From assembly GCA_907165275.2 (NCBI GenBank), contig OU015671.1:7781001-7845000 (forward strand): 64,000 nt of DNA, written 5' to 3'. The notes below the pieces were generated by a model, which saw only the letters and a list, made by a program, of their open reading frames with translations, made no database searches and was not told the DNA's origin. This stretch comes from Zygaena filipendulae. Lineage: Eukaryota; Arthropoda; Insecta; Lepidoptera; Zygaenidae. Positions 35,101-45,843 of this stretch are shown here, piece by piece. A program made the position numbers and the translations under genes. Every line of letters begins with the position of its first letter. Within the stretch, counting starts at the first letter, position 1.

Positions 35101-36927
35101 TTATCATAAAGCACACCCATCTCTAACTAGAGCTTGTACCTGTGGAACAACGGATATACGTTAATATTATGGTTTTTCTTGTATGACTAAACAACTAGAC
35201 CCAGACACTCATTCCATATGTTTATACTGATTATGTCCCTACAGATTGAAACCGTGACACCTGGCGTAGCATTCAGGTCTGCTAAGCTCTGCCAAGTGGT
35301 ACTTGTAATAATATGTTTGTGGAAATGTATGTTTGGGTAATCTTTGCAACTACTGATTGTGAATCATCATCATATCAGACAAAAGACGTCCACAGCTGGA
35401 CACAGGCCTTCCCCAGAGATCGCCACAACAACCGTTCTGCGCTTCCCGCATCCAATGGTATCCAGACAGATTGTGAATAAATTCTAAAAATTCCTCCACT
35501 AATGTTATTGATATTAAGATTAAAAAAATACTAACATCATAGCCTGCAACCAAAAGACCGACACCGAGTGGTCTTTTGTCGTATCGCTGAGTGCATATTT
35601 GCATCTTGTTGCCAACCATGGAAATGAGACGGCCAACCGGCATCGGAGAATCATGCGCATACTTGTGGTTCAGACACTCTGTACGCATGTAGCGGCTGGA
35701 AATAACACAAGTTACTATGTATATTGTATAGTGCACACACAATAAAATATAGAATGAACTATGTAAGTTTTCCATCCATAAGAGCTGCAATCAAACTTTA
35801 TTGTCCCACTATCATTTATATTGTTTTTGAATATTATTGTATAAACACTAATATTGACAAATTGCCTTGAGAAAACTACAAATAAACTTGTGCTTTGGCA
35901 ATTATAACATTTTCTCATCAAAATTGTCTTGTTTGTGATTTATAAATATGGATCATGGTACACATTTTTATTATTAAGTTACCTAATTCACTTAATTAAA
36001 TCTATAGCACACTGGCTTTAATGCAGGCAAAATCATGGAATCCCTGGCTAGTTCCCAATAAGAAACTTCATATTTTTTTATTTCACCACTAACATAATAT
36101 CAGCCAACAGTTTGATTATTGAAAGTTGACCAGTCTTGCTCAGCCCTCTTACATTGTAACCCCACAATCTTTATCCGATTGTTGTTCTATTTTCTGGCAG
36201 GTCTTTTAGTCTATTCTTCTAATATTATTGTTTAATATTCTATCATAATTCATAGATAAGCGGTTTAACAGATTTGGATGAAAATTTGGCTAGGGAATAT
36301 GTTACAGATTAACGCATAGGATAATTTCATTGAGATTTAGCAAGATTGATGTGCAAAGCCACAGGGAACAGCAAGTCAAATCATATTTACCTTAGCATAC
36401 GAGCATCAGCTGTTAAACCTGATATCGAGATACCAATATGATCATCAATAGGAATGATCTTCTTCTGATAAGCAGACAGCTCACTCACTGCTCGCTTTAA
36501 TGCTATTATTATAGCAAACTCTTTATTCTTCATGCCAACAGTAGCAGAGCCTAGCTTTACGGCTTCCATAGCATATTCCACTTGATGTAACCTACCCTGA
36601 GGACTCCACACAGTAACGTCGCTGTCATATTGATTCCTGAACTGAAAATAAAATTGATATTCGGGTTTTATGCACCTAATAAGATTGAGGTTATAATTCT
36701 GTATCAACATAAACCAATTGGAAATTTAGACAAAATAAATGGTAAATATAAATTTCGTATACGTGGGTATTATAAAAATTTAATATTTCATTTATTACAG
36801 TAAAACAAATACTTCCTCCGTTTTGCTCCGGCAATGACCGAGCATTTTTATTATTTTGTATTTTAGAAGTTTATCGAATTGAATAACATTTATGTGGTAT
36901 TCTCGGAAAAAAGTGTCAACTTACCAT
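32133..36927 (-). CDS. Prosalpha6: 20S proteasome subunit alpha type-1, 6 exons
   Basis: Exons on the minus strand: 36927-36925, 36641-36391, 35695-35536, 34874-34665, 33631-33446 and 32153-32133. All phases agree and give 276 codons plus stop; human PSMA1 is 263 and Drosophila Prosalpha6 279. The protein starts [15 protein letters not shown] and carries the alpha-subunit N-terminal signature (residues 6-28), then [47 protein letters not shown] and [15 protein letters not shown], all diagnostic of alpha1. Role: a structural, non-catalytic subunit of the outer ring of the 20S core in cytoplasm and nucleus; the alpha N-termini form the gate. The C-terminal tail (after about residue 215) is divergent, acidic and Ala/Gly/Asp-rich, and ends VAMDTE from its own mini-exon. 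Introns 2-5 contain transposon-derived sequence. Confidence 0.96.
32193..32430 (-). mobile_element. Helitron-like copy in Prosalpha6 intron 5
   Basis: ACTAGCTGTCCCGTGCGG start, TTTCAGGTCTCTACAATCAG, GTTGATCCATCAGTCATT; a distinct subfamily. Open frames across it are incidental. Confidence 0.7.
32586..33211 (+). mobile_element. 626-bp TA-flanked MITE, copy 1 (Prosalpha6 intron 5)
   Basis: Ends GGGTACTTGCAT and ATGCAAGTACCC with TA on both sides. About 96% identical, in inverted orientation, to 54322-54948. Contains one intact TGACGTCA and no recognised protein domain. Confidence 0.88.
33446..33631 (-). CDS. Prosalpha6: Prosalpha6 exon 5 (GC-rich acidic tail)
   Basis: The acceptor GCCGTTGCAG precedes AACGTGTCG. 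The exon encodes [20 protein letters not shown] and then a GC-rich tail rich in Gly, Ala, Asp and Glu, ending DERDPQPA at the donor GTCAGT. Reading on into the intron would give SGLY and a stop; the splice to VAMDTE is preferred because phase, acceptor and donor agree. Confidence 0.85.
33678..33907 (+). mobile_element. family A MITE, 3'-truncated, in Prosalpha6 intron 4
   Basis: Matches the first two thirds of the family, then stops at GTTATTTTT where another repeat begins (33908). It starts about 47 nt upstream of the exon 5 acceptor in gene orientation. Confidence 0.8.
33908..34280 (+). repeat. lepidopteran interspersed repeat in Prosalpha6 intron 4
   Basis: Starts AACCGACTTCGAAAAAGGAG and contains GGGATCTTGGAGAAATCGAG, a common moth repeat, possibly a retroposon end. 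The family could not be settled from sequence alone. The open frame at 33933-34202 is part of it. Confidence 0.55.
34427..34631 (+). mobile_element. Lep1-type Helitron in Prosalpha6 intron 4
   Basis: TACTAGTATTATGAATGCG start, TTGTTAGGAGTACAGAG, GCGAGTGAAACTGCGGGG, end CAGCTAG, 33 nt from exon 4. Confidence 0.85.
34665..34874 (-). CDS. Prosalpha6: Prosalpha6 exon 4
   Basis: The acceptor CCATTTGCAG precedes GACCAAGGTC. The exon encodes [16 protein letters not shown] through [10 protein letters not shown] and ends AAG before the donor GTAATT (phase 0). Confidence 0.95.
35360..35465. repeat. lepidopteran interspersed repeat fragment in Prosalpha6 intron 3
   Basis: GACGTCCACAGCTGGACACA and CTGCGCTTCCCGCATCC are typical of a widespread moth repeat often near non-LTR element remains. 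Confidence 0.5.
35536..35695 (-). CDS. Prosalpha6: Prosalpha6 exon 3
   Basis: The acceptor GTTATTTCCAG precedes CCGCTACATG. The exon encodes [16 protein letters not shown] through [10 protein letters not shown] and ends GAT before the donor GTTAGT (phase 0). Confidence 0.95.
36219..36375 (+). mobile_element. decayed Helitron in Prosalpha6 intron 2
   Basis: CTAATATTATTG start, GGTTTAACAGATTTGGATG, GGGAACAGCAAG end; about 15 nt from exon 2. Confidence 0.6.
36391..36641 (-). CDS. Prosalpha6: Prosalpha6 exon 2
   Basis: The acceptor TTTTATTTTCAG precedes TTCAGGAATC. The exon encodes residues 2-84 with the proteasome A-type signature and ends CTAAG before the donor GTAAAT (phase 2). A degenerate Helitron lies about 15 nt beyond the donor. 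Confidence 0.95.
36925..36927 (-). CDS. Prosalpha6: Prosalpha6 exon 1 (initiator Met only)
   Basis: On the minus strand AATAAGCAATG is followed directly by the donor GTAAGT, so only ATG is coding. It joins to TTCAGGAAT in exon 2 to give MFRN, the expected family start. Confidence 0.9.
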
Positions 36928-37056
36928 TGCTTATTATTTATTTTATTAAATAAAGATTTTAGAATAAAATTGAAAAACAACCAAGACACCCAACACAAAC
37001 GAACGATGCGAATTGCGATGACTTGTCAAACTCAAAAGTCAAAACTGGCCTACAAG
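36928..37056 (-). promoter_or_regulatory. Prosalpha6 5' UTR and promoter-proximal DNA
   Basis: This is the stretch between the ATG and the upstream MITE. On the minus strand it reads from a GACAAGTCATCGC region into GCATCGTTCGTTTGTGTTG and an AT-rich leader. No TATA box is clear. Assignment is by position only. Confidence 0.45.
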
Positions 37057-37058
37057 TA

Positions 37059-37449
37059 GGGATGTGCAAAAAATATCGATATCTCAAAATATCGATATTG
37101 TTACAGAAATTAATCGATATATGTATATCATCGATATTTTAACTTAAAAAAAATATCGATATTAGTCGATAAATATTTCCGAGTATCAAATTCGATATTT
37201 TTTTAAGAGCTCAGCTCATGTACGTCGCATCTATTCGAACGCAGACTGTTCTAATCACATCACGATCACCGAGATTTTAAAAAATTATACATCTAACTTT
37301 TGGGGCGAAAACACGTCACATTTTGTTTCGGGTAAAAATATTTATGTATCGAATTATCGATAATCTTATTAATATCGATTATAATTTGTTAAAAATATCG
37401 ATACGATATAGCTAGGTATTTCGATATATTTTTTTCATCTTCGCATCCC
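37059..37449. mobile_element. 391-bp MITE packed with TATCGATA, upstream of Prosalpha6
   Basis: Ends GGGATGTGCAAAAAA and TTTTTTTCATCTTCGCATCCC, inside TA dinucleotides. Five perfect TATCGATA palindromes at 37074, 37090, 37154, 37355 and 37396, with several near matches. Ends resemble hAT or Tc-type MITEs; an 8-bp duplication is only 5/8 matched, so the superfamily is unresolved. Confidence 0.75.
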
Positions 37450-37587
37450 TATCTGAAAGAAGCACTGGGCAGTGTTGCCAGGCTCTATTTAGCTTTAGCC
37501 CGGACTGAAAATAGTTGCAACAAATTAAATGAATTGCCATCCATAAATAAATGTAGAGTTTCTTTTTATCCGATATTATCAATATTT

Positions 37588-37795
37588 TTACTAGCTGTCC
37601 CCGCGGTTTTCCCGCTGGAATTCCTGGATAAAATCTTCTTAAAGACCTTCCTCATGAATCACCCTATCTATTGGTGAAATAAAAATCCGCATGAAAATCC
37701 GTTGCGTACCTACCTAGTTTTAAAGATCTAAGCATCCCTACATAGGGACAGACAGACAACGGGAAACGACTTTGTTTTAGATATGCTATGACGTA
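37588..37795 (-). mobile_element. Helitron-like copy, second subfamily
   Basis: ACTAGCTGTCCCCGCGG, ATGAATCACCCTATC, TTTTAAAGATCTAAGCAT, GACAGACAACGGG. Confidence 0.75.
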
Positions 37796-37954
37796 GTGAC
37801 TACAATCTAACATAAATTATATACCTACCTACTTACCTAAATAAAAATGAAGTGTCTGTTTATAATTAACAGCTTTTCATTAAATGCATAGGTATGAAAG
37901 TATATACCTAAGGTATATACCTACTTACATAAAAAATCAATTTATTAAATTATT

Positions 37955-38091
37955 CTCTGTCTGTCTGTCTGTTCTCAGGGGTACAGAAAATCGTATTTTA
38001 TCGCGAAAAAAGTACCTACTATTCCCAAGGGATAGAAAATTGATTGGTATATTCAACATTAACGCGAGCGAAGCCGCGGACGGAAGCTAGT
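37955..38091 (+). mobile_element. Helitron-like fragment
   Basis: GTCTGTCTGTCTGTTCTCAG, CGCGAGCGAAGCCGCGGACG and GAAGCTAG end. Confidence 0.65.
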
Positions 38092-38605
38092 TTAAAATGT
38101 TTACCTACTACCTAGATAAGTACCTACGTAGCGAAGTCCGTACGTGGCCAGACTGTCGGCTGCTCCTGTAGATTCATATATCTTTATAATAATAATATGT
38201 CAGCGCATTAGACGAAGCACAATGAAACTGCTTACAATGCACGTCAGATTAAGTAGGTATAGGCACAAACACTTGACGTACATGGTCTAGAGTCTTGACG
38301 GCTTTTGTTGTGTGGATTTAGCTGCGTGCCGCTCTCCTTTGCGAGAAATAGTAGGTATTTTACAAGTAGGTACTAATGCCTGTTTCACACCAGCGACTCA
38401 GTTCGACAGTCCAGTGGACAAGAAAGTTTAACTCACCTAAAACTAAATGCATTGCACCGAGACAGAACTTCCATCAAAATTCTGAACGTTTTTAAAGTAT
38501 CTTGCTTGAAATGAACACCTAATTTATAGATTAACTAGCTGTCCTCCGCGGTTTCACCCGCGGTAATTTCGGAGTTCCCGCGGGAATCCCATGATAACTA
38601 ATCAA

Positions 38606-39033
38606 TCCTTACTAATATTTGGACGCAGATAAGCAATAACATGTTAACCCACAAAATTAAGTTATTGATTCAGAACAATTTATTGAGAGTTGGGGAACGT
38701 TTTTTAATTATGTGTTTACCTTATTACATTGCTTAAATATGTAACTAAATATTGAACATAAAAAAGGTTGACACAAAATGGCGCTATACTTTTAAAACAC
38801 GATTTACTAAAAATTTCTCTAATGTGGGTTAACACACTATTGCTTATCTATGTCCATTTATAAATGCAGATGTGAGTTTTTTTGTTTGTTTGTTACGCTT
38901 AAACCGATCATCATGAAATTTTGCATATACCTACGCTGTCAGGGATACAGAGAAGGACATAGGGCACTTTTATCCCGAAATTCCCGCGGGAAACTCCGAA
39001 ATTACCGCGGGTGAAACCGCGGGGAACAGCTAG
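38606..39033 (+). mobile_element. Lep1-type Helitron nested in another and itself hosting a MITE
   Basis: TCCTTACTAATATT, a family B MITE, then TATAAATGCAGATGTGAG to ACCGCGGGGAACAGCTAG, inserted exactly between A and T. Confidence 0.87.
38620..38856 (+). mobile_element. 237-bp MITE (family B), nested in a Helitron
   Basis: TGGACGCAGATAAGC to CTTATCTATGTCCA. Splits the 5' end of the Helitron copy 38606-39033 between CTAATATT and TATAAATG. Confidence 0.87.
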
Positions 39034-39170
39034 TTGTGTATCTAAGCCTTTCTCGTGAATCACTATCCTATTGGTGAAAACCGCATGAAAATCCGTTTTG
39101 TAGTTCAAAAGATCTAAGCATAAGTACATAGTGACAGACAAACAGCAGGAAGTGACTTTGTTTTATACTA

Positions 39171-39388
39171 TCCCACTAATATTATAAACGCGAAAGTTTG
39201 TAAGTATGTATGGATGGATGGATGGATGGATGTTTGTTACTCTTTCACGCAAAAGCTACTGGATGGATTTAAATGATACTTTACAATATATAGCTTATAC
39301 ATCAGATTAACACGTAGGGCACTTTTTGTCCCGGAATTCCCGCGGGAACTCTGAAATTAACGCAAGTGAAACCGCGGGGCACAACTAG
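39171..39388 (+). mobile_element. Lep1-type Helitron abutting the previous one
   Basis: TCCCACTAATATTATAAACG start, GGAT repeats, GAAACCGCGGGGCACAAC and TAG; preceded by A and followed by T. Confidence 0.87.
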
Positions 39389-40076
39389 TGTAGTGATACT
39401 TTAACTACCTACGAGTGGTGGGTGCGTATACAGAGTGTCACAGAAATGTGTAATTAGTCATATCAGCTTCGACTGGTCGTGTACTGGCTCTGGGTAACCC
39501 TTTAGGGACCTATCTGAGGCGGCAATATTGCGCGAATTAGCACAATTTTGTGTCGATACATCTGGGCGGTCGCGTGCGATATCCATAACTCTAAAGTTTT
39601 GTATGAGAGACGTATTAAACTTATCTCTTTACGAAACTGGCTCACATAAAAAACATAATAATAAATGCACTTGAAAAACAGAGCAAAAAAGGTCTCCCAA
39701 ACTGGGTCTCAGGGGGAATTCTGGTGCAATATTTTATACAGAAAGTAACATTCTAAAATGCAAAGTTATCTCGAAACTTCAGAATTTGCGCCTTTTCTCC
39801 TACAGAGAGCGTAGTGTAATCAATCTATATGTAATTAAAAGATAATCACCCGGTTCGTGATCCTTTGGCCTTCTTCATTTGACACGATAATATAATCTTA
39901 GAAGATAGTTTATAAATCACAATTATAAGCTCGACTGCTCGACACAACTAGTGGCGTCGACGTCGCGCGGCTGTCACCGGACGCCTCGTATCTCATTCTC
40001 TTCGCTAACAAGTAACAAGTAACAACCCATCATTTAAATATCTAAACAAACTATGAAATATCGCACATTATGTACT
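39389..40076. other. no recognised feature
   Basis: Unassigned, less AT-rich in parts; no long open frame. Confidence 0.55.
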
Positions 40077-40350
40077 GGGCCCTTATTCACTATGACCAAC
40101 AACATTCCTAGCCCGTAACGCGCGTCCCAAAAACGCAATCCTAAACGTTCTAGATATCAAAATATTAGAAAATATTATTGTGTATATTTTTGGAATATAT
40201 ACAAAAATTAATTACAGAGAATGTATGCCTTTAGAAACGATGTAAGTAAATGTATTTTTGGAGTCAAACTCCTTTGATTACGAGGGAAAGACAATTTTTG
40301 AGGCGTATTATCTTAACGCGGCGTGTTATTGTCATAGTGAATAAGGTCCC
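40077..40350. mobile_element. family F MITE (GGGCCCTTATTCACTATGAC ends)
   Basis: 274 bp between inverted GGGCCCTTATTCACTATGAC and GTCATAGTGAATAAGGTCCC. Confidence 0.8.
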
Positions 40351-40532
40351 TAAACGTCTTTTATAATATCGCAGGCACTGATATACTAAATACCTACCCA
40401 AGATTTAGTACACACTACACAGCCAGAGACGCAAAAGAACATGTAAAATTGAAAATTTCCATTTTTTTTTTAGAGAAAACAGATCAATAGTAGGTACATA
40501 TCTCATTGCAAAGAATGATTTAAGTTTTTAAC

Positions 40533-40815
40533 GGCCGCTCTCACTCATTTTAATTATTACCTAATTTTAAGTACTTAAAGATTTTGAAAAACAAAACTGC
40601 CGCCCTCAGAGACGTTGATTAAATTAATGTTAATTGGCTTGAACTAATTAAGTTAAAAGTTAAATGCCAATTACCTAACATTAATTGAATGAACATCTCT
40701 GAGTGCGGCAGTTTTGTTTAATCTTTATTTTATTTTTTATTTTATTTAAAATAGATAGATAGATAGAAATAACAAAATAATTAAGTAATCATTAAAACGA
40801 CTCTGAGTGCGGCCC
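40533..40815. mobile_element. fold-back MITE (family D), complete
   Basis: About 283 bp, starting GGCCGCTCTCACTCATTTTA and ending ACTCTGAGTGCGGCC, nearly palindromic throughout. A TAGA microsatellite has grown in the right arm (about 40752-40766). Confidence 0.75.
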
Positions 40816-41001
40816 TAAGCAACGTCTACACACACATAAATCAATTTATACCTACTCCCAGTAAAAGATACCCGAAAATAGAAATAAATACATTTATTTT
40901 TGAAGAGTAGATTAATGTTGCATATTTCCTATACTCTTAAATAACACATTGAGGAAACATCAGAACGATATACAAGGGTTTTGACTCCCCGTGTGGTATA
41001 A

Positions 41002-41241
41002 TGCCTGCACTACATTATCGCCGATGATCGTGTGATCGTGTGATCGGCGATCATGTGGACACCTGTACGCGATCACAGGGCGATTCCCTTTGATGCGTGC
41101 CCAAAAACCGACAATTCACGGGTCGCAGGCGATCAAAGACGATGATCGGCGAGTACAGCCGAGTATGCCCTCTACCATGGCCCTCTACACTATCGTGCTC
41201 GCGCATAATCGTCTGTACTCGGCGATAATGTAGTGGAGCCA
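41002..41241. mobile_element. 240-bp GATC-rich Harbinger-like MITE
   Basis: Ends TG(C/G)CTCCACTACATTATCGCC-like in both orientations with TAA on each side (40999-41001, 41242-41244). The interior repeats GATCGTGTGATCG, GGCGATCA and GATGATCGGCGA, and is far more GC-rich than its surroundings. Confidence 0.82.
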
Positions 41242-41789
41242 TAAGAGGGCAACTCTTACCTACCTTTACATGTACATTTACACGAAACCTGTACCTACTA
41301 ACTAAATAGGTACAAATAGATTTTGGTATTTATTATGCATCATTGGAAAAATATTCATTAATATCTGCTAACGATCCGTGGTACCATCGCATAGATGCAT
41401 ACCTGCTACATAGTACAAGTTCTGCTTAGTTTGGGACAGTATTACATTATCTGTTCCCCGCGGAATTTTGATTGTAAACTCAAACATTAGAATATAGAAT
41501 GTTCATTATTTATTGTGTTGAATTCCTATTTCATGATATTAAATTAATTGGTAATATTATTAATTTATCACTTATGACAAGTATGCTACTTATATTGTTA
41601 ATATATAATAGATATACTGTAATTAATATTTATTTTGAATAGGGCATATTAGCCAATTCATTGTTTCAAACCTTGTAAATAATTAAGTATCGATTATACT
41701 ATGCTAGTATAAGTACCTATTATGCCAAAAAAAAAAGTGACTTGTAAATTTATTCAAATTTATTAATAAATGATTGATTGATTGATGGA

Positions 41790-41968
41790 TTGTTACACCC
41801 GCGGTAATTTCGGATTTCCCGCGGGAATTCCGGGATAAAAAGTACCCCATGTCCTTCTCTGTACCCCTGACAACGTGTATGCAAAATTTCGTGGTGATCG
41901 GTTGAGCGGTGAAAGCGTAACAAACAAACTAACTCACTTTTGCATTTATAATATTAGTTTGTTAGGAT
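41790..41968 (-). mobile_element. Lep1-type Helitron lacking its CTAG end
   Basis: TTACACCCGCGGTAATTTCG, CTGACAACGTGTATGC, ATTTATAATATTAG end. Confidence 0.78.
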
Positions 41969-42135
41969 TATCTGTGGTTTCGAACTAGGTGGCGCCGTGT
42001 GCTAATGTCCAAACCTTTTATCTAATATTCAAAAACTATCAAAAGTTTATTGACATCTATATCTAGGTATACTCTAATTTATAAAGAGAAAAGATTTTAT
42101 TTTTATATCTTTGTTCAATAGGCTTGTTTCCGGGG

Positions 42136-42297
42136 TATGAAAATCAAAATAAAGTCTGCACACGACATTTCCACTTAATATATCTCCGTTATTTTTTGAT
42201 TAAGTACTTTACCTAGGTAAAAAATGAAAAAATACGTGTTCAATTTTTTTAATCTATAAGACGGACTAAAAAGTAAAATTTAGTTGACAAGCTCATT
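42136..42297 (+). mobile_element. family A MITE, internally deleted remnant
   Basis: Keeps a GAAAATCAAAAT start, the CACTTAATATATCTCCG middle and a TTAGTTGACAAGCTCATT end; the first TGACGTCA region is missing. Confidence 0.65.
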
Positions 42298-42920
42298 GTA
42301 ATAGATATAAACTCACAAACTACCTAAACAATTTGAAAACAATTTTCATTTGTTTGAAGTAGGTACCTAAGTATTTCAAGTAACATTGTATACTTTTATC
42401 ACGGAATTCTCAAGGAAACTCCAAATGTTAACGTATGTGAAACCGTAGTATTTTTATGTATTTTTTTCTACATTGACTGTACCTACCTTCGTATTGTAGG
42501 CATCACCTATAACGATGTTACACGTCACAAGACATGCTGTCAGGAACAGAGATCGTTACAGAAAGTTACTCGTAGATGATTCTTAATGTTACGCAAATGA
42601 GCTATTTTTAATTTGTAATATAGTTATACTTTTGTATAGATAAATCCTTTTTAGATAGTTTACATTTAATCTCAAATACTTTATGATATTTTTATTATTT
42701 ATGTCAATTATTAGAACTCCCAAATAACAATGGAATTCACTTGACAAAAATGATTTACAACTGAAAGCGTCCTTTTATTTTCTCTCTAATTTTTTTACAA
42801 TATATGTATAGGTATATACTGTAAAACCACTCTCTATAATCCCTCTACTGGATGAAAACAGAATATACCTATTGGTGAACTCGAAGAGTTGACAACATAG
42901 CTAAAATAGACACGGAGTAT

Positions 42921-43241
42921 AATAGGGATGTTGACAACTTTTAAAAATCAAAATTTTAATTAGTCCGTCTTTTAGAAAATTAAAAAACAATAGACACGTA
43001 TTTTTTTCTTTTTCAAATAAATTAAAACATACAGAGATAAAGCACATTAAAGTTTAGGGTGAAGGGGTCGTGACGTCACTAACCGCAAAATCCGCCATAC
43101 AAACTGTCAGAATAGTGACGTCACGCGAATTTTCAACTCAATATATCGCCGTAATTTTTTGATTACGTAAAAAAAGAAAAAATTAATATTTTTTATAATC
43201 TACAAGACGGACTAAAAAAAAAATTAGTCAACATGCCCATT
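42921..43241 (+). mobile_element. family A MITE, near-complete
   Basis: AATAGGGATGTTGAC start, AACATGCCCATT end, two intact TGACGTCA sites. Confidence 0.87.
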
Positions 43242-43629
43242 ATTATTTTTGAAGTGAGTGAGTGAAGTGGTAAACTAATTGTTAATTGTAATACATACTT
43301 AGATATCTAGATATGAAATAAATACTAATGGTAAGTTGTGCCTCGCCAACAACCTGTTTAGTTTGGGGAGATGTAATTATAAACATGTTATTTTGTATGT
43401 GCGTGGATTAATAAATAAATTATATAGATACATATATATTTACCTTACTGAAACTCAGGTACCAGCGAGAGAAACTTTCATGTCATTCCACGGTGGCCCA
43501 GACGAAGCGTGAACCACGTGTAAATGTAAAGTAAATTTAACCGTTTACTAGTTTTAGTAATTTAGTAATTCGTATTCGTTCTTTCATTGCTGCGCGATAG
43601 AAATGCCAGGATTTTTAAGTAGGTACCTA

Positions 43630-43795
43630 CTAACTAACTGTGCTCCGCGGTTTCACGCGCAGGAACTATTTCTTTTCTAAAATAAAAGTAGCCTAAGTTA
43701 CCTACTCCTTACAACATCAGCTATTTGCCAGTGAAAGTCCCTTTAAAAGATTAGCCGGAACAAAGAGACAGACATACAGACAGAATTTATGTTTT
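43630..43795 (-). mobile_element. Helitron-like copy
   Basis: GTGCTCCGCGGTTTCACG, TACAACATCAGCTATTTGCC, GACAGACATACAGACAG. Confidence 0.65.
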
Positions 43796-44169
43796 TAATT
43801 TATGTTTTTACGTACCTAAGTACCGTATATACTTTCATATGCATTGGGCCTTTAATCTCACAAAATGGCACGTAATTATGCCCTAAGCACGGTATGGATT
43901 ACCATCGAAAAGTTACCAAAATATTTTTTTTTTCACTTAGGGTTTATCGCAATTGTAAGTACAAATTATCGCAATAGATTCTGACTGATTCTGAATAAAT
44001 TATTTTTAAGGTTCATTGTATACATAAATATGCTAAAAATAACGTTGTATAAAATGACATCACACACAAACATACACACACAAAACCGCTTCCTTTTGGC
44101 ATGCAGTAGGTAAGTAGTTGAAATACCTAATTGACACGCGTCGGAACAAGGCATCACAGTCTTAAAACA

Positions 44170-44401
44170 GGGCCCTTATTCACTATGACCACAACACGCC
44201 GCGCTAAGATAAAACGCCGCAAAAACTGTCTTTCCCTCGTGATCAAAGAAGTTTTACTGAAAAAAAAATACATTTACAACGTTTCTTATGGCATAAAGAA
44301 TAATAATTTCTAATATCTTGGCATCTAGAACGTTTGGAAATGCGTTTTTAGGATGCGCTTTATGGGCAACGAATGTTGTTGGTCATAGTGAATAAGGGCC
44401 C
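44170..44401. mobile_element. family F MITE
   Basis: 232 bp with perfect GGGCCCTTATTCACTATGACC ends. The open frame crossing it is incidental. Confidence 0.82.
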
Positions 44402-44746
44402 GGTTTTGGAGAAAAGCCAATGCCGTGGGCGACACAGTCTTGTTCGTTACCCAACGTTCACCATAAAAATAAACATGAAACACAAAATGACAATCGCAGG
44501 CCGTTTGGACTTCAATGACCGTTTCGCTGGGGACAGAAACGAAAATAAAACAACTGCAAAACGGCTTCGTTTGGCCTACAAGGTTACATGAAAGAGGTAA
44601 TAAAGTAACTACGAAAAAAAAAAATAACTTTTATAAATTTCTTCCCGAAACTCAACAGTCAGGTATAACTTGTATTACGTACGGTAAATGGTTAAAAAAA
44701 CAATTCGCACGTTTAGATTTACTTTAGCGCAGATAATTAATCTTGT

Positions 44747-45070
44747 AATGGGCTAGATAGGTAACTAAATTTGAATTTTTAGTCCGTCTTATAAATGAAT
44801 AAAAAATATTGGATACGTATTTTCCTTTTTTTCGCCACCCAATCAAAAAATAACGACGATACATTAAGTTGAAATTCCATGTAACGTCACGCCTAGGTAC
44901 ACTTTATACTTAGTTATGACGTCACGAGCTCCCCACTCCAAAAATTTAATGGGTTTAATTTTTTTTTTATGATTTGAAATAGTAAAAAATACGTGAATAT
45001 TATTTATTTTACTATCTAACTGACAGACTAAATATATTTTTTATTTTTACACCACGTCATCATGCCCATT
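44747..45070 (-). mobile_element. family A MITE, old diverged copy
   Basis: Reverse copy with AGTCCGTCTTATAAA and TATGACGTCACGAG still recognisable; both termini are mutated. Confidence 0.75.
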
Positions 45071-45771
45071 CAACCGAAATACAAATAATTTGGACACCCA
45101 AGTATTTTAATTACTAGTGGGACATAATATTGTTGTAACACCTGTAAAAAGTAGCTAAGCTTTAAGTGCGCTGTAATAATATTTAAGATCCTGTTATGTA
45201 ATGTACACTTGTACACTTGGTGAGCAATAAATACTTGAATATAGGTACCTATTCTGTGAACAAATTTCATCCAAATCCGTTTAGCCGTTTAAGCAGGATT
45301 CGGTTACAAACATTCAAATATCTTCATAAACTTTCGGATATGAGTAAGACTTGTTATGAGTAAAATATACCTACTTGTACCTAAAACGTGTGTGGCCTGT
45401 GCTATAAAAAAAAAACAAAAAACATGAATTTATAGAGTTATTTTCAGATAATAACCGTTTGCTGCGTGTTCTATTGAAAAACGTGGGCGGGAATTATTCG
45501 TCCAGTCAGACGACCTTATATAATTCTGTCGATGAGTCATGATAACGCTTGTAAGTCTTGTAGATCTTAACTAAATTTATGCTAATATTTTATATTTGCT
45601 GTAACAAAGAAAAGCTTTGCTTTCTTATTTTTCTTCTCTTTTTTAATCATCGAGAAAAAAGCACTGTTCCCGAGGAATTAAAAAAAAACGAATCTACTTA
45701 CACTAACAAAAGCGAAGCAATACCCTATCTAACCTTACCCTATCTAAAATAACCATGTATCAGCTATTGTT

Positions 45772-45843
45772 ATCCTTACTAATATTATAAATGCGAAAGT
45801 GAGATTGTTTATTGGTTTGTTATGCTTTCACGCATTAAAGTAA
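45772..45843 (+). mobile_element. Lep1-type Helitron 5' end fragment
   Basis: TCCTTACTAATATTATAAAT, GCGAAAGTGAG, GCTTTCACGCATTAA, then similarity stops. Confidence 0.65.

Larger units (their letters stand above)
38535..39170 (-). mobile_element. Helitron-like copy hosting another Helitron
   Basis: ACTAGCTGTCCTCCGCGG at the left; resumes after 39033 at TGTATCTAAGCCTTTCTCG and CATGAAAATCCGTTTTG. Confidence 0.82.
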
